Positions 1 to 8,032 are shown, numbered from the stretch's first letter. The stretch is 64,000 nucleotides of DNA from an uncultured Alistipes sp. (GCA_938014215.1 CALLRW010000041.1:372001-436000), one strand, 5' to 3'. The notes: generated by a model from the sequence alone, not told the origin. Made by a program: numbers and translations.

Positions 1-118
1 GTTTGGCTGCAAGCGGTGTTTGGGTACTGGTCGATTCACCCGCCAAAAACAGAGATTGCTGCCGACAGGAAACCGGCAAAAAGACGTCAAACCATCAAAA
101 AACCATAATTTACGTCCT

Positions 119-739
119 ATGAAAACCCTTATTACTGTCGCCTTTGTTTTTATCTCGGTTCTGCTGATGGCTGGTCCGAAGAATCGTCCGGATTCGGTTG
201 AAATCTTCCAGTTCAATGAAGAGACCCTGGATGCCATAGAAAAGAAAATATGTGAATTTGACGGGCTTGACGATGGACCTTCATTCCTCCCGAATACAAG
301 GTCAGTGATTCTTGTTGCCAATCTGCTCGATGACAGTATTGCATATAATGATCTTCAAGAACGGGTTCCGCTGGATACGACATACGAGGGATCTTATAAC
401 CCGTCCAACATTTTGAATCAGAATACCCGCAAAATCGATATTTACCGATTTGTAGCTATGGGCAGCCACCGCACGAATCATATTCTGTTGCTCAATGGCA
501 AGGATATGACCTTCATCAATATGCATAAACCCTATGATAAGGTGATCAAAGAGGTGCTGCGCTATTTTGACCGGAACAAAGAGGTTGACAACCGGTTGAT
601 GCCGATGTATATCAACTTGATCACCTGGTGGTATCTGCGCAATCACTGGGCGGATGAACTGGGTCCGTGGTATGACTGGTTCCAGGAGCAGGATTCCGTG
701 AGCCGGGAATATTACAAGTTCCAGTATCCCTTTAAATGA
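119..739 (+). CDS. hypothetical secreted or membrane-anchored protein
   Basis: I do not recognise this 206-residue protein. The ATG at 119 is preferred over an upstream in-frame ATG at 20 because it begins a hydrophobic segment (residues 2-17, after Met-Lys) that looks like a signal peptide or N-terminal anchor. The upstream in-frame stretch is basic and does not look like coding sequence. The mature part is mixed alpha/beta, rich in Asn, Tyr and Trp towards the C-terminus, with no cysteine motif or known catalytic signature that I can see. Base composition is clearly more AT-rich than the genes that follow, with many AAT, GAT and TAT codons, which suggests a different history. A strong terminator follows directly, so this is probably the last or only gene of its transcript. 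Confidence 0.7.
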   Translation: MKTLITVAFVFISVLLMAGPKNRPDSVEIFQFNEETLDAIEKKICEFDGLDDGPSFLPNTRSVILVANLLDDSIAYNDLQERVPLDTTYEGSYNPSNILNQNTRKIDIYRFVAMGSHRTNHILLLNGKDMTFINMHKPYDKVIKEVLRYFDRNKEVDNRLMPMYINLITWWYLRNHWADELGPWYDWFQEQDSVSREYYKFQYPFK

Positions 740-744
740 ATGAT

Positions 745-770
745 GGCGAGCCCAAAGGCTCGCCCTTTTT
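745..770 (+). terminator. Rho-independent terminator
   Basis: A perfect 8-bp stem (GGCGAGCC at 745-752 with GGCTCGCC at 757-764) with a CAAA loop is followed by a run of five T. It ends the transcript of the gene at 119-739. Confidence 0.9.
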
Positions 771-962
771 CTGGATACTGGAATCGAATTTTCGTGCCGA
801 TTATGGTTGTGCAGCCCTCTCCGACCGTAAATTTCCACGGGTTGGATTGCCAATCCCGAACCGGAAATCCCGTTGCGAAGTTTTCCATACTCCCCCTGGA
901 TCGTTCCGGCCACGATGGCTGCATGCAATAAAAAATCACTTTCCGCTTGCTCGATTCCAAAT

Positions 963-991
963 TTGTTTGTAGTTTTGCGAACAACAAACAA
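963..991 (+). promoter_or_regulatory. arsR promoter and probable ArsR operator
   Basis: TAGTTTTG at 970-977 fits the Bacteroidota -7 box TAnnTTTG. It is embedded in an inverted repeat, TTGTTTG (963-969) and CAAACAA (985-991). The 20-bp stretch 969-988 recurs, 16 of 20 identical, at 1378-1397 upstream of the next transcription unit. A dyad overlapping the promoter and repeated before the structural genes is what ArsR autorepression and operon repression would predict. Assignment to ArsR is inference. Confidence 0.65.
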
Positions 992-999
992 GACAAATC

Positions 1000-1326
1000 A
1001 TGAGAGAAAAGGGATATACGGTTGATCAGGAACGGCTTGCCCGGTTTGCCAAGGCGATGGGCCACCCCGCACGCATCGCGATTCTCGAGTTTCTGGCCCG
1101 CCAGGAGTGCTGCTTCTTCGGCGATATTCACGAGGTGCTGCCGATCTCGAAGGCAACCGTCTCCCAGCATCTGAAGGAGCTGAAGGAGGCCGGACTGATC
1201 CAGGGCGAGATCGAGACGCCCAAAGTCCGCTATTGCATCAATCGGGAGAATTGGGAGATCGCCTCCCGGCTTTTTGCCGCTTTCTGGGAGCAGCCCGTCT
1301 GCAAAAAGGAGTCCTGCTGCGAATAG
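1000..1326 (+). CDS. arsR: ArsR/SmtB-family metalloregulator
   Basis: A 108-residue winged-helix repressor that would release DNA on binding arsenite, trivalent organoarsenicals or another soft metal. The recognition helix lies at about residues 47-64 (ISKATVSQHLKELKEAG), with the wing after it. Adjacent cysteines at 37-38 (ECCFFGD) lie where many ArsR proteins bind As(III). Further cysteines at 79, 101 and 106-107 give a Cys-rich tail that could supply a third ligand. The gene has its own promoter/operator and a hairpin after its stop, so it can be transcribed alone. A sequence like its operator sits ahead of the downstream arsenic genes. The family is clear; the specific inducer is not proven. 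Confidence 0.9.
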   Translation: MREKGYTVDQERLARFAKAMGHPARIAILEFLARQECCFFGDIHEVLPISKATVSQHLKELKEAGLIQGEIETPKVRYCINRENWEIASRLFAAFWEQPVCKKESCCE

Positions 1327-1338
1327 CCGCACCCCGCG

Positions 1339-1363
1339 GGCCGTCGGAAACGGCTCTTTTTTT
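1339..1363 (+). terminator. weak terminator after arsR
   Basis: A short stem (GCCGT at 1340-1344 with ACGGC at 1350-1354) is followed by C and seven T. It probably separates arsR from the downstream permease genes, at least partly. Confidence 0.55.
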
Positions 1364-1377
1364 CACAATCAATGTTC

Positions 1378-1397
1378 GTTGTTTTACGAAATACAAA
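1378..1397 (+). promoter_or_regulatory. second ArsR-type operator
   Basis: GTTGTTTTACGAAATACAAA matches 16 of 20 bases of the element overlapping the arsR promoter. It contains the small dyad TTCGT/ACGAA (1375-1379, 1386-1390) and is followed by an AT-rich stretch suited to a promoter. It probably controls the unit starting at 1574. Confidence 0.55.
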
Positions 1398-1573
1398 TAT
1401 AATACGAAAAGCGGGCCCCGCCCCGGCAGCGATAGGGCCGACCGATCGGCAACCGGTTCCGACAGACTGCCTGCGATCCGGACGGATGCACGCCGAGGCA
1501 AGGGTTATTCCGGAGCGCGCAGGTCGACTGGAGCGGCAAACGGAGCACAAGAACCAATCAATCAAATACAAAC

Positions 1574-2008
1574 ATGAAAAGAATTGTTTTATGGATGATG
1601 CTGTCACTGGGGCTGTTTGCCTGCGGAGGCGGCAACTCGAAAACGCAGAAGAGTACTGATGCAGACAACACGAAAGACCGGATTGAGGTGCTGTATTTCC
1701 ATGGCAAACAACGCTGTGCGACCTGCATGGCCATCGAGCAGCGGACCCGGGAGACGCTCGAAGAGCAGTTTGCCGACGAACTGAAAAACGGGGCACTCGT
1801 CTTCCGGGTAATCGACATCTCGCAACCGGAGAACGAGGCCCTTGCCGACAAATATGAGGTGACGTGGTCGTCGCTCTACCTCTGCCAATGGAAAGCGGGC
1901 CGGGAGACCCCGGAAAATCTGACGGAGTTTGCCTTCGGGAATGCCCGCACGGCTCCCGAGGCATTCAAGAGCGGGCTGGCGGCCCGGATCCGTGAACTGC
2001 AAAAATAG
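1574..2008 (+). CDS. ArsF-like thioredoxin-fold lipoprotein
   Basis: A 144-residue protein with a lipoprotein signal (lipobox LFAC, Cys17) and a thioredoxin-like domain from about residue 36, including a CxxC (RCATC, Cys48/Cys51) at the usual N-terminal helix position. It matches my recollection of the small proteins called nitrophenyl compound nitroreductase subunit ArsF family in Bacteroidota arsenic operons. They always sit beside an ArsG-type permease, as here (next gene 6 bp away). By family it would take part in periplasmic reduction of nitroaromatic arsenicals before export. The enzymology is inferred from family naming and I cannot verify it. It could simply be a periplasmic thiol-disulfide protein. 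Confidence 0.7.
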   Translation: MKRIVLWMMLSLGLFACGGGNSKTQKSTDADNTKDRIEVLYFHGKQRCATCMAIEQRTRETLEEQFADELKNGALVFRVIDISQPENEALADKYEVTWSSLYLCQWKAGRETPENLTEFAFGNARTAPEAFKSGLAARIRELQK

Positions 2009-2014
2009 GCGGTC

Positions 2015-2671
2015 ATGGAGTGGTTGCAAACGCTGCTGGAGAGCAGCACGACTCCCCCGCTGACGGCCTTTCTGCTGGGGCTGCTGACGGCCCTGTCGCC
2101 CTGTCCGCTGGCTACGAACATCGCCGCCATCGGTTTCATCGGCAGGGAGATCGACGACCGTCGCCGGATCTTCCGCAACGGTCTGCTCTACACGCTGGGG
2201 CGCACGCTCTCCTATACGCTGCTGAGCATCGTGCTGATCCTGATCCTGAAAGAGGGGTCGAGCATGTTCGGCATCCAGAAGGCCATCGGCAAATGGGGCG
2301 AATGGGTGCTGGGACCGCTGCTGATCGTCATCGGAGCCTTCATGCTGGCGGGTGACCGGCTGCGGCTCCCCTCGTTCGGATTCCGCGGCAACGGCGAGAG
2401 GCTGGCCCGCCGGGGCGGCTGGGGTGCCCTGCTGCTCGGGGTGCTCATCCCGATGTCGGCCTCGGCTGAGGCCGGATACCTGCTGCCGGTGCTGTTCGCC
2501 GTTGCCACGGCACTGCCGGTGCTGGTCGTCGCCTGGATCCTGGCTTTCGGCGCCCGTCGCATCGGGCAGTTCTACGGTCGGATGCAGACGATACAAAAGT
2601 GGCTGAACCGGATCTTCGGAGGGCTGTTCGTGATGATCGGCATCTATTATTGTGCAATCATGTATTTCTAA
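2015..2671 (+). CDS. ArsG-like organoarsenical efflux permease (CcdA/DsbD-fold)
   Basis: A 218-residue polytopic membrane protein with about six hydrophobic segments. Its N-terminal region (ALSPCPLATNIAAIGF, about residues 26-41) resembles the Cys-Pro helix of CcdA/DsbD transporters. Related proteins in Bacteroidota are annotated as aromatic aminobenzylarsenical efflux permeases (ArsG). Tight spacing to the preceding thioredoxin-fold lipoprotein (6 bp) and the following thioredoxin (12 bp) supports a functional unit. Alternatively it may work mainly as an electron carrier across the inner membrane, as DsbD relatives do, feeding the upstream lipoprotein. Membrane nature is certain; substrate is inferred. 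Confidence 0.72.
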   Translation: MEWLQTLLESSTTPPLTAFLLGLLTALSPCPLATNIAAIGFIGREIDDRRRIFRNGLLYTLGRTLSYTLLSIVLILILKEGSSMFGIQKAIGKWGEWVLGPLLIVIGAFMLAGDRLRLPSFGFRGNGERLARRGGWGALLLGVLIPMSASAEAGYLLPVLFAVATALPVLVVAWILAFGARRIGQFYGRMQTIQKWLNRIFGGLFVMIGIYYCAIMYF

Positions 2672-2683
2672 AAAATAAAGGAT

Positions 2684-3079
2684 ATGGAAACCAAGAACGA
2701 AAAGAAAAAGGGATTCTGGGCTTCGCTCTTCTCACCGAAACCCTGCTCGTGCTCGTGCGGCAACAATCGGATTGTGGAAGAGGATGAAAAACCGGCTGCC
2801 CCCAACTTCGAAAATATCAAATTCGACGCGCCCCGCGCGGCGATTCGGGAGATCAAGATTCTGGGGCCGGGTTGCGCGAAATGCAAAGCAACGTACCAGG
2901 TCATTAGCAAGGTCATCAACGAGAACAACCTCGACGTGCGGCTCTCCAAGGTCGAAGACATCACCGAGATCCTGAGCTACAACGTCATGAGCACTCCGGC
3001 CATTGTCGTGGACGGCGAGGTGAAGATCAAGGGCCATGTCCCCTCGGAGAGCGAGATCAAACAGCTGTTGGGTATTTAG
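2684..3079 (+). CDS. thioredoxin-family protein with Cys-rich N-terminal extension
   Basis: A 131-residue cytosolic protein. Residues 56-131 form a small thioredoxin domain of the redox-active disulfide protein 2 type, with the motif GPGCAKCKAT and the conserved cis-Pro region MSTPAIVVDGEV. The first 55 residues are an unusual tail containing the cluster CSCSCG, which could bind metal or arsenite. Such small thioredoxins are regularly encoded next to the permease type found immediately downstream (9 bp gap) and probably deliver reducing power or thiol-bound substrate to it. No signal peptide is visible. Confidence 0.82.
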   Translation: METKNEKKKGFWASLFSPKPCSCSCGNNRIVEEDEKPAAPNFENIKFDAPRAAIREIKILGPGCAKCKATYQVISKVINENNLDVRLSKVEDITEILSYNVMSTPAIVVDGEVKIKGHVPSESEIKQLLGI

Positions 3080-3088
3080 GCGAGGCGT

Positions 3089-4429
3089 ATGGACACGAAA
3101 CGGGAGTTGAAGATCCTTGTGTGGATCATCCTCATTTTTACGGCGGTCTTTTTCCTGCCGATCGGCAGCGAGCGCTTCCAGACGGCCATCGACGCGACGC
3201 TCGACCTGGCCCGGTGGTATGCCCGCGAGCATGTCATCCTGTGCCTGCTGCCGGCCTTCTTCATCGCCGGCGTGATCGCCGTCTTTGTCAGCCAAGGATC
3301 CGTCATCAAGTACTTCGGGGCCAATGCCAAAAAGTGGCTATCGTACAGCGTGGCGGCCATCTCGGGCGGCATTCTCGCCGTCTGCTCCTGCACGATTCTG
3401 CCGCTCTTCACGAGCATCTACAAGCGCGGAGCGGGGTTGGGGCCGGCCATCGCCTTCCTCTACTCGGGGCCGGCGATCAGCATTCTCTCCATCATCCTCA
3501 CGGCCCGGATTCTGGGCATCGAGCTGGGCATCGCCCGCACGGTCGGCGCCATCCTCTTCTCGGTGGTCATCGGGCTGCTGATGTCGTTCCTCTTCCGTCG
3601 CGAGGAGCGGGCCAAGCGCGAGGAGCAGATGAACATCGTCCCGCCTCCCGAGAAGCGGCCGATGTGGCAGACCTCGTTCCACTTCTTCACGCTGGTGCTG
3701 ATTCTCGTCTTTGCCAACTGGGGCGCACCGGCCGCCTCGGACCACGGCGTGTGGTCAGCCATCTATGCCTGGAAGTGGTACATCACCGGCGCCCTGGCAC
3801 TCGTGCTGTGCGGATCGCTGGTGAAGATCCTGCGGCTCCGCCTGCGGTGGGTGGCGCTGGGCGCTGCGGCAACCGTCGTTTCGGTCGTGCTGGCCAACCG
3901 GTTCATCCGCGATGCGAAGCTCGTGCCGCTCGTGCCGATGGTTGTGGCCATCGCCGCGCTCTCGCTGATTCTGCTTTTCGACAAGCGCGATGCGGAAAAC
4001 CGCGAATGGGTGCTCTCGGCGTGGGGGTTTGCCAAACAGATCCTGCCGCTGCTGGCCGTGGGTGTCGTCACGGCGGGATTCCTGCTCGGATCGACCCATG
4101 ACCAGACGGCCATTGCGGGTATCATCCCGAACCGCTGGATCGAATGGGCCGTCGGAGGCAACTCGCTGCTGTCAAACTTTTTCGCCAGCTTCACCGGCGC
4201 CTTCATATACTTCGCCACGCTGACCGAGGTGCCCATCATCCAGGGACTGCTGGCCTCGGGCATGGGAAAGGGGCCGGCCCTGGCGCTGCTGCTGGCCGGG
4301 CCGTCGCTCTCGCTGCCCAACATGCTGGTCATCCGCGGCGTGCTGGGGACCAAAAAGACGGTGGTCTACGTGGCGCTCGTCATCGTCATGGCCACGCTGG
4401 CGGGATTCCTCTTCGGCAACCTGTTTTAA
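3089..4429 (+). CDS. ArsP-type permease (DUF318 family)
   Basis: A 446-residue inner-membrane permease made of two halves, each with about four or five transmembrane segments around a charged cytoplasmic linker (about residues 170-195, KREEQ-rich). The first half carries the family motif AVCSCTILPLF (about residues 99-109) followed by a conserved GAGLGPAIAFLYSGPAI helix. The second half repeats the pattern as KGPALALLLAGPSLSLPN. In ArsP the equivalent cysteine region handles trivalent methyl- or aryl-arsenicals. The operon context (arsR, ArsF/ArsG-like genes, thioredoxin) supports organoarsenical export. Some members of this family are thought to move other metals, so the substrate stays open. 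Confidence 0.82.
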   Translation: MDTKRELKILVWIILIFTAVFFLPIGSERFQTAIDATLDLARWYAREHVILCLLPAFFIAGVIAVFVSQGSVIKYFGANAKKWLSYSVAAISGGILAVCSCTILPLFTSIYKRGAGLGPAIAFLYSGPAISILSIILTARILGIELGIARTVGAILFSVVIGLLMSFLFRREERAKREEQMNIVPPPEKRPMWQTSFHFFTLVLILVFANWGAPAASDHGVWSAIYAWKWYITGALALVLCGSLVKILRLRLRWVALGAAATVVSVVLANRFIRDAKLVPLVPMVVAIAALSLILLFDKRDAENREWVLSAWGFAKQILPLLAVGVVTAGFLLGSTHDQTAIAGIIPNRWIEWAVGGNSLLSNFFASFTGAFIYFATLTEVPIIQGLLASGMGKGPALALLLAGPSLSLPNMLVIRGVLGTKKTVVYVALVIVMATLAGFLFGNLF

Positions 4430-4442
4430 CCGGAGACGCGCC

Positions 4443-4545
4443 ATGAGAATCTTGATTCTTTGTACGGGGAACAGCTGCCGCAGCCAGATGGCACACGGTT
4501 TCCTGCAGGCGATGGATCCGTCGCTCGAGGTATTTTCGGGCGGGA
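4443..4545 (+). pseudogene. arsC: truncated arsC (LMW-phosphatase-type arsenate reductase)
   Basis: The first 34 or so codons are a clear arsenate reductase of the low-molecular-weight phosphatase type: residues 1-18 hold the P-loop CTGNSCRS with the nucleophilic cysteine at position 8, then MAHGFLQAM and the strand LEVFS. After that the expected continuation (SAGT, then a roughly 90-residue body with the redox cysteines and catalytic Asp) is absent in all three frames. The open frame runs on as unrelated Arg-rich sequence into the antisense of the TonB receptor gene. The break falls at about 4538-4545. The locus has therefore lost arsC by deletion or rearrangement and arsenate reduction is not encoded here. 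Confidence 0.8.
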
Positions 4546-4617
4546 GAGACAAAAACGGTCAGGCAGAGTGCCAAGGATGCCATGGACACCGCTACCGACG
4601 ACCTGCAAAAAGGCGGA

Positions 4618-6666
4618 TCAGCGGAAAGTGCGGGTATAGGAGATCGACGGCAGGATCGGGATCAGCACCGTGGCACGATAACGGCCGTGATCCGGATAGA
4701 TGCTCACCGGATTCTTGTGCCACGTCAGGTTGACGATCGAGAACTGCCAGTTGCGCACGCCGTTGTGGCGGCGGCGCTCCATGTTGTAGCTGATGTCCGT
4801 GCGGAAGTAGTTGCGCATGCGCATCGTCGGATGGGGCGTGATGCCGAAGATCGTCCCGCCCTCCGGATCGGGATAGGCCATGTTTGTCAGCCGGTAGGGA
4901 AGCCCCGAGCGCCACGCCACGTTGATCGTGAAGGTATGGCGGCGGCCCCGCGCGGGCTGATGCACCACGTCGTAGCTCGCAAAGGTGTTGAAGTCGTGCG
5001 GGATGTCGTAGTCGAAGGGATAGGTCACCCCTTCCGACCGGCGGCGGGAGTTCGTGTAGGTGTAGGAGGCCGTCAGGCTCAACCGTTCGTTCTGCCACTG
5101 CGCCATCGCCTCGATGCCGAAGACCCGCCCCGTGCCATAGACAAAACCGCCACGATCGAGCAGGTAGTCGTCGCTGTCGTAGATCAGCGGCAGGTTGCGC
5201 ATCCGCTTCAGATAGCCCTCCAGCGAGAGGGTCAGCCGTTCGCCCACTCGCGTGCGACCGCCCAGGGCCACCTGCCAGGAGCGTTGAAGGCGTCCGTCAC
5301 GGAATGGCGTCCAGAAGTCGATCGGCAGCGAATAGTAATAGCGGTTGAACTGGACCAGCGCCTGCGAGTTGAAGGTTGCGGAGAGCCACACCGCCCGGTC
5401 CTGTCCGAAATCACAGGCAAGCTGCGCCCGCGGTTCGCAGGCAAAGGCCCGTTTGCCGCCGGCCGCATAGAGCGCGCCCCGCAGACCGGCATCAAGCCGC
5501 CAGCGTCCCCACTGCAGGCGGTTGCTCACAAAGAGGGCTCCCGAAACCAGCTCCGAGGAGGGATAGCGCGTCTCCTGACGCTTGCCGTTGACCCTGGAGC
5601 GCGTGTGCATCGGCTGGAAACGCTGCGTCGAGAAGTTGGCCCCGTACTCCAGCGAGTAGCTATCCGAGATTCGCTGGTCGAAGGTCAGCCGGGCACCCAG
5701 TTCGTGGGTTTGGAAGGTGGTCTTGCCCTCGTTCGTCACGTCGTCGGAGTGGAAGCGCGACTGCTGGCGGTTATAGAGAAACGTATAATAGACGATCGCC
5801 GTGGAGTTCAGCGTTTCGCTCCAGCGGGAATGCAGGCGCAGCGAGGCGGTCGTATTGCCCCATCCGAAGCGGTTCGAGGCCTCACGGTCGGCATTGCGCA
5901 TGCGGTCATCGCCCGTATAGGCTCCCAGTGTGAGGGTGTGGCGGCGGTGTACGTCGTAGGAAAGCCGGGCCGTGAAGTCGTGAAACCCGAAACGGACCGG
6001 GCGGCGGGCGACAGCCAGTGCCGCCTCGGGGAAGAAGTAGCGTCCCGAAACAAGATACGCTCCCCGGCCCCGCACCAGCGGTCCGTCAACGGTGGCTCCC
6101 AGCGAGAGTGTCCCGACGGTCAGCGACTGCCCGTGGCGGTAGCGGTCGCCCTCGCGCGTGCGGATCTGCGTCAGCGCCGAAAGGCGCGAGCCGTAGGCCG
6201 GAGAGATGTACCCCTTGGCAATCTCGGCCGACTGCACCGTCTCGCCGCTGAAGATCGAGAGCAGTCCGTAGGCGTGGGCCTGGTTGTAGATCGGTACGTC
6301 GTCGTAGAGGATCTGCGTCTGGTCGTTGCTGCCGCCCCGCACCAATAGTCCCGACATGCCGTCCTTGCCGGCCGAAACCCCCGGCATGAGCTGCAGAAAC
6401 TTGAAGATGTCCTTCTCCCCGGCGAAGAGCGGCGCATACTTGAGCTGTTCGACATCGACGGCAATGTTGCCCGTCGGGCGGATCGTGAGCAGCGGCTTGC
6501 GGGCCGTAACCGCCACCGAATCGATGGCCACCGTCCGTGCCACGGAATCAGGCAGCATGCGGGCGACAGCGTCTGCAGGCATGAGAGCGACGGTATCGAC
6601 CGGCGTGCGGGCGTCGGCCGGAGCGGGATGCAGGAAGAGGAGCGTGACGGCAAGCGTTCGGATCAT
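4618..6666 (-). CDS. TonB-dependent outer-membrane receptor (DUF4249-associated)
   Basis: A 682-residue receptor with a short signal peptide (about residues 1-19), a plug domain (about residues 48-150, including FKFLQLMPGVSAGKDGMSGLLVRGGSNDQTQILYDDVPIYN split over two strands) and a beta-barrel to the C-terminal aromatic/Arg end (SISYTRTFR). It lacks the CarboxypepD-regulatory-like domain that usually precedes the plug in Bacteroidota; instead residues 20-47 are a low-complexity stretch rich in Val, Ala and Asp. The start codon overlaps the stop of the DUF4249 gene by 4 bp (ATGA), so the two are translationally coupled. The substrate is unknown. TonB receptors with DUF4249 partners are a recurrent SusC/SusD-like pair of unknown cargo. 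Confidence 0.88.
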   Translation of the reverse strand: MIRTLAVTLLFLHPAPADARTPVDTVALMPADAVARMLPDSVARTVAIDSVAVTARKPLLTIRPTGNIAVDVEQLKYAPLFAGEKDIFKFLQLMPGVSAGKDGMSGLLVRGGSNDQTQILYDDVPIYNQAHAYGLLSIFSGETVQSAEIAKGYISPAYGSRLSALTQIRTREGDRYRHGQSLTVGTLSLGATVDGPLVRGRGAYLVSGRYFFPEAALAVARRPVRFGFHDFTARLSYDVHRRHTLTLGAYTGDDRMRNADREASNRFGWGNTTASLRLHSRWSETLNSTAIVYYTFLYNRQQSRFHSDDVTNEGKTTFQTHELGARLTFDQRISDSYSLEYGANFSTQRFQPMHTRSRVNGKRQETRYPSSELVSGALFVSNRLQWGRWRLDAGLRGALYAAGGKRAFACEPRAQLACDFGQDRAVWLSATFNSQALVQFNRYYYSLPIDFWTPFRDGRLQRSWQVALGGRTRVGERLTLSLEGYLKRMRNLPLIYDSDDYLLDRGGFVYGTGRVFGIEAMAQWQNERLSLTASYTYTNSRRRSEGVTYPFDYDIPHDFNTFASYDVVHQPARGRRHTFTINVAWRSGLPYRLTNMAYPDPEGGTIFGITPHPTMRMRNYFRTDISYNMERRRHNGVRNWQFSIVNLTWHKNPVSIYPDHGRYRATVLIPILPSISYTRTFR

Positions 6667-7589
6667 AGTTCGGAGATCTGGAAATAGTTATAGCCGGCGA
6701 AGACGCCCAGGCCGTTGGAGATGTTGGTATAGACGGTGACCTGCTCGATGAAGGGGTTCTCCTCGGCACTCTCCGTGGTATTGAGCTGCTGCTTGTAGCG
6801 CGAACGCATGTAGCGGTCGTAGGCATCCGAAGGGGTGATGAAGCGGAACGTGTGGCGGATGCGGGTCCTGTCGTCGCTGGTCCCCCAGACCGAAAAATAC
6901 AACGGCAGCACCCGCGTGCGGTTCTCGTAGGGAATACGCAGAAATTCATCGAAAATGATCGTACTCCCCTTCTCGTCGGCCTCGTCCGCATCGTTGGCGC
7001 CGTTCACCTGATCGACAAAGGGCGAGGTCGTATAGTAATCGCTCACCTCGCGCTGCACGCTTCCCGACTCGGGATCGGTTTGCCGGTAGAAACCCCGGAT
7101 CCAGACCGAGCGTACGTCGGGAGGAAGCGTCAGCTCCTCGAGCGTGAAGTGGCGGTACCAGCCCCGGCTGCGCATCTCCCGGATCCGCGCCCGGGGAGCT
7201 TCGGGAACCGTGGTCTCGGCCGTGAGCCGCCCATAATCCGGAACCGTAACCTCCAGCCGGTAGCTGCGCCCCGCAACGGGCCGGAATCCCGTCGAGGTGC
7301 GTCCGTCGGCCGAAGCCGCGCAGCGCACCACCTCGCGCCCCTCCTCCAGCAGCCGGATTTCGGCCTGCACAACCGGTTCGAAGGTCATCTTCTCCTTCGC
7401 GTAGGTACCGCTCCAGTGCAGCGACACCACAAAATCCTCCTGCGGCGTCAGCAGCGCATTGACCGTCACCTGCGGGGCCGGTCCGCGACGACCGAAGTCG
7501 TAGTCCACATCCTTGCAGCCCGCAAGCAGCAGGGCAAACCCTGCTGCCATGCGGGTGCACGGCAGAAAACGATCGAATAACCGGGACAT
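6663..7589 (-). CDS. DUF4249 outer-membrane lipoprotein
   Basis: A 308-residue lipoprotein (signal with lipobox LLAGC, Cys about residue 24), then a beta-rich body typical of DUF4249: an N-terminal immunoglobulin-like part (QVTVNALLTPQEDFVVSLHWS) and a C-terminal part ending in NISNGLGVFAGYNYF. I chose the ATG at 7589 because the signal peptide starts there and it overlaps the upstream stop by one base (TAATG). Members are found beside TonB-dependent receptors and are presumed to be surface substrate-binding partners, comparable in position to SusD. The cargo is not known. Confidence 0.85.
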   Translation of the reverse strand: MSRLFDRFLPCTRMAAGFALLLAGCKDVDYDFGRRGPAPQVTVNALLTPQEDFVVSLHWSGTYAKEKMTFEPVVQAEIRLLEEGREVVRCAASADGRTSTGFRPVAGRSYRLEVTVPDYGRLTAETTVPEAPRARIREMRSRGWYRHFTLEELTLPPDVRSVWIRGFYRQTDPESGSVQREVSDYYTTSPFVDQVNGANDADEADEKGSTIIFDEFLRIPYENRTRVLPLYFSVWGTSDDRTRIRHTFRFITPSDAYDRYMRSRYKQQLNTTESAEENPFIEQVTVYTNISNGLGVFAGYNYFQISEL

Positions 7590-8008
7590 TATCGCTGCCA
7601 GATGTAATAACCGAGGCTCTTGTCGGCGTGGAACACGACCTCTCCGTCGGGTGCATGGAGCGTCATGCCGATGCTTTGCGAATCCCAGCGGATGATCGAC
7701 CCGGTAAGCGGGACCCGCTCCGGATCGCGCGGCGTCAGCGTCAGATCGGGTTTGTGGTAACTGTAATCGTAATGGAACGTTCGCGGCTCCCCCTGCGGCG
7801 GCTCTTCCGTGAGGGTGCACTCCGTGTCGGACAAGAATTTCATGACTTTGATGCCCGCTTCGCCATTCATCGTCCACTCGCTGCCCGTCAGGCGTTTGGG
7901 GATCGAGATCGTACGCTCCTTGGAGCAACTCGCCGCGAAGAGGACGCAGACGGCAAATGCGAAAAATTTCACGGCCCGGAGCCGGATGGAAAAACGTTCG
8001 TTGGTCAT
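7589..8008 (-). CDS. small lipoprotein of unknown function
   Basis: A 139-residue lipoprotein and first gene of the DUF4249/TonB operon. The ATG at 8008 gives a basic start, a hydrophobic run and lipobox FAASC. The mature protein begins SKERTISIPKRLTGSEWTMNGEAGIKVMKFLSD and looks like a small lipocalin-like or META-like beta barrel (the motif of a tryptophan followed by an alternating beta pattern, and SIGMTLHAPDGEVVFHADKSLGYYIW at the end). Proteins with this layout are common in Bacteroidota but I cannot name the family. A -7 promoter box lies 25 bp upstream. Confidence 0.75.
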   Translation of the reverse strand: MTNERFSIRLRAVKFFAFAVCVLFAASCSKERTISIPKRLTGSEWTMNGEAGIKVMKFLSDTECTLTEEPPQGEPRTFHYDYSYHKPDLTLTPRDPERVPLTGSIIRWDSQSIGMTLHAPDGEVVFHADKSLGYYIWQR

Positions 8009-8032
8009 GGCAAAGTGTTTGAAGGTTTCGGA

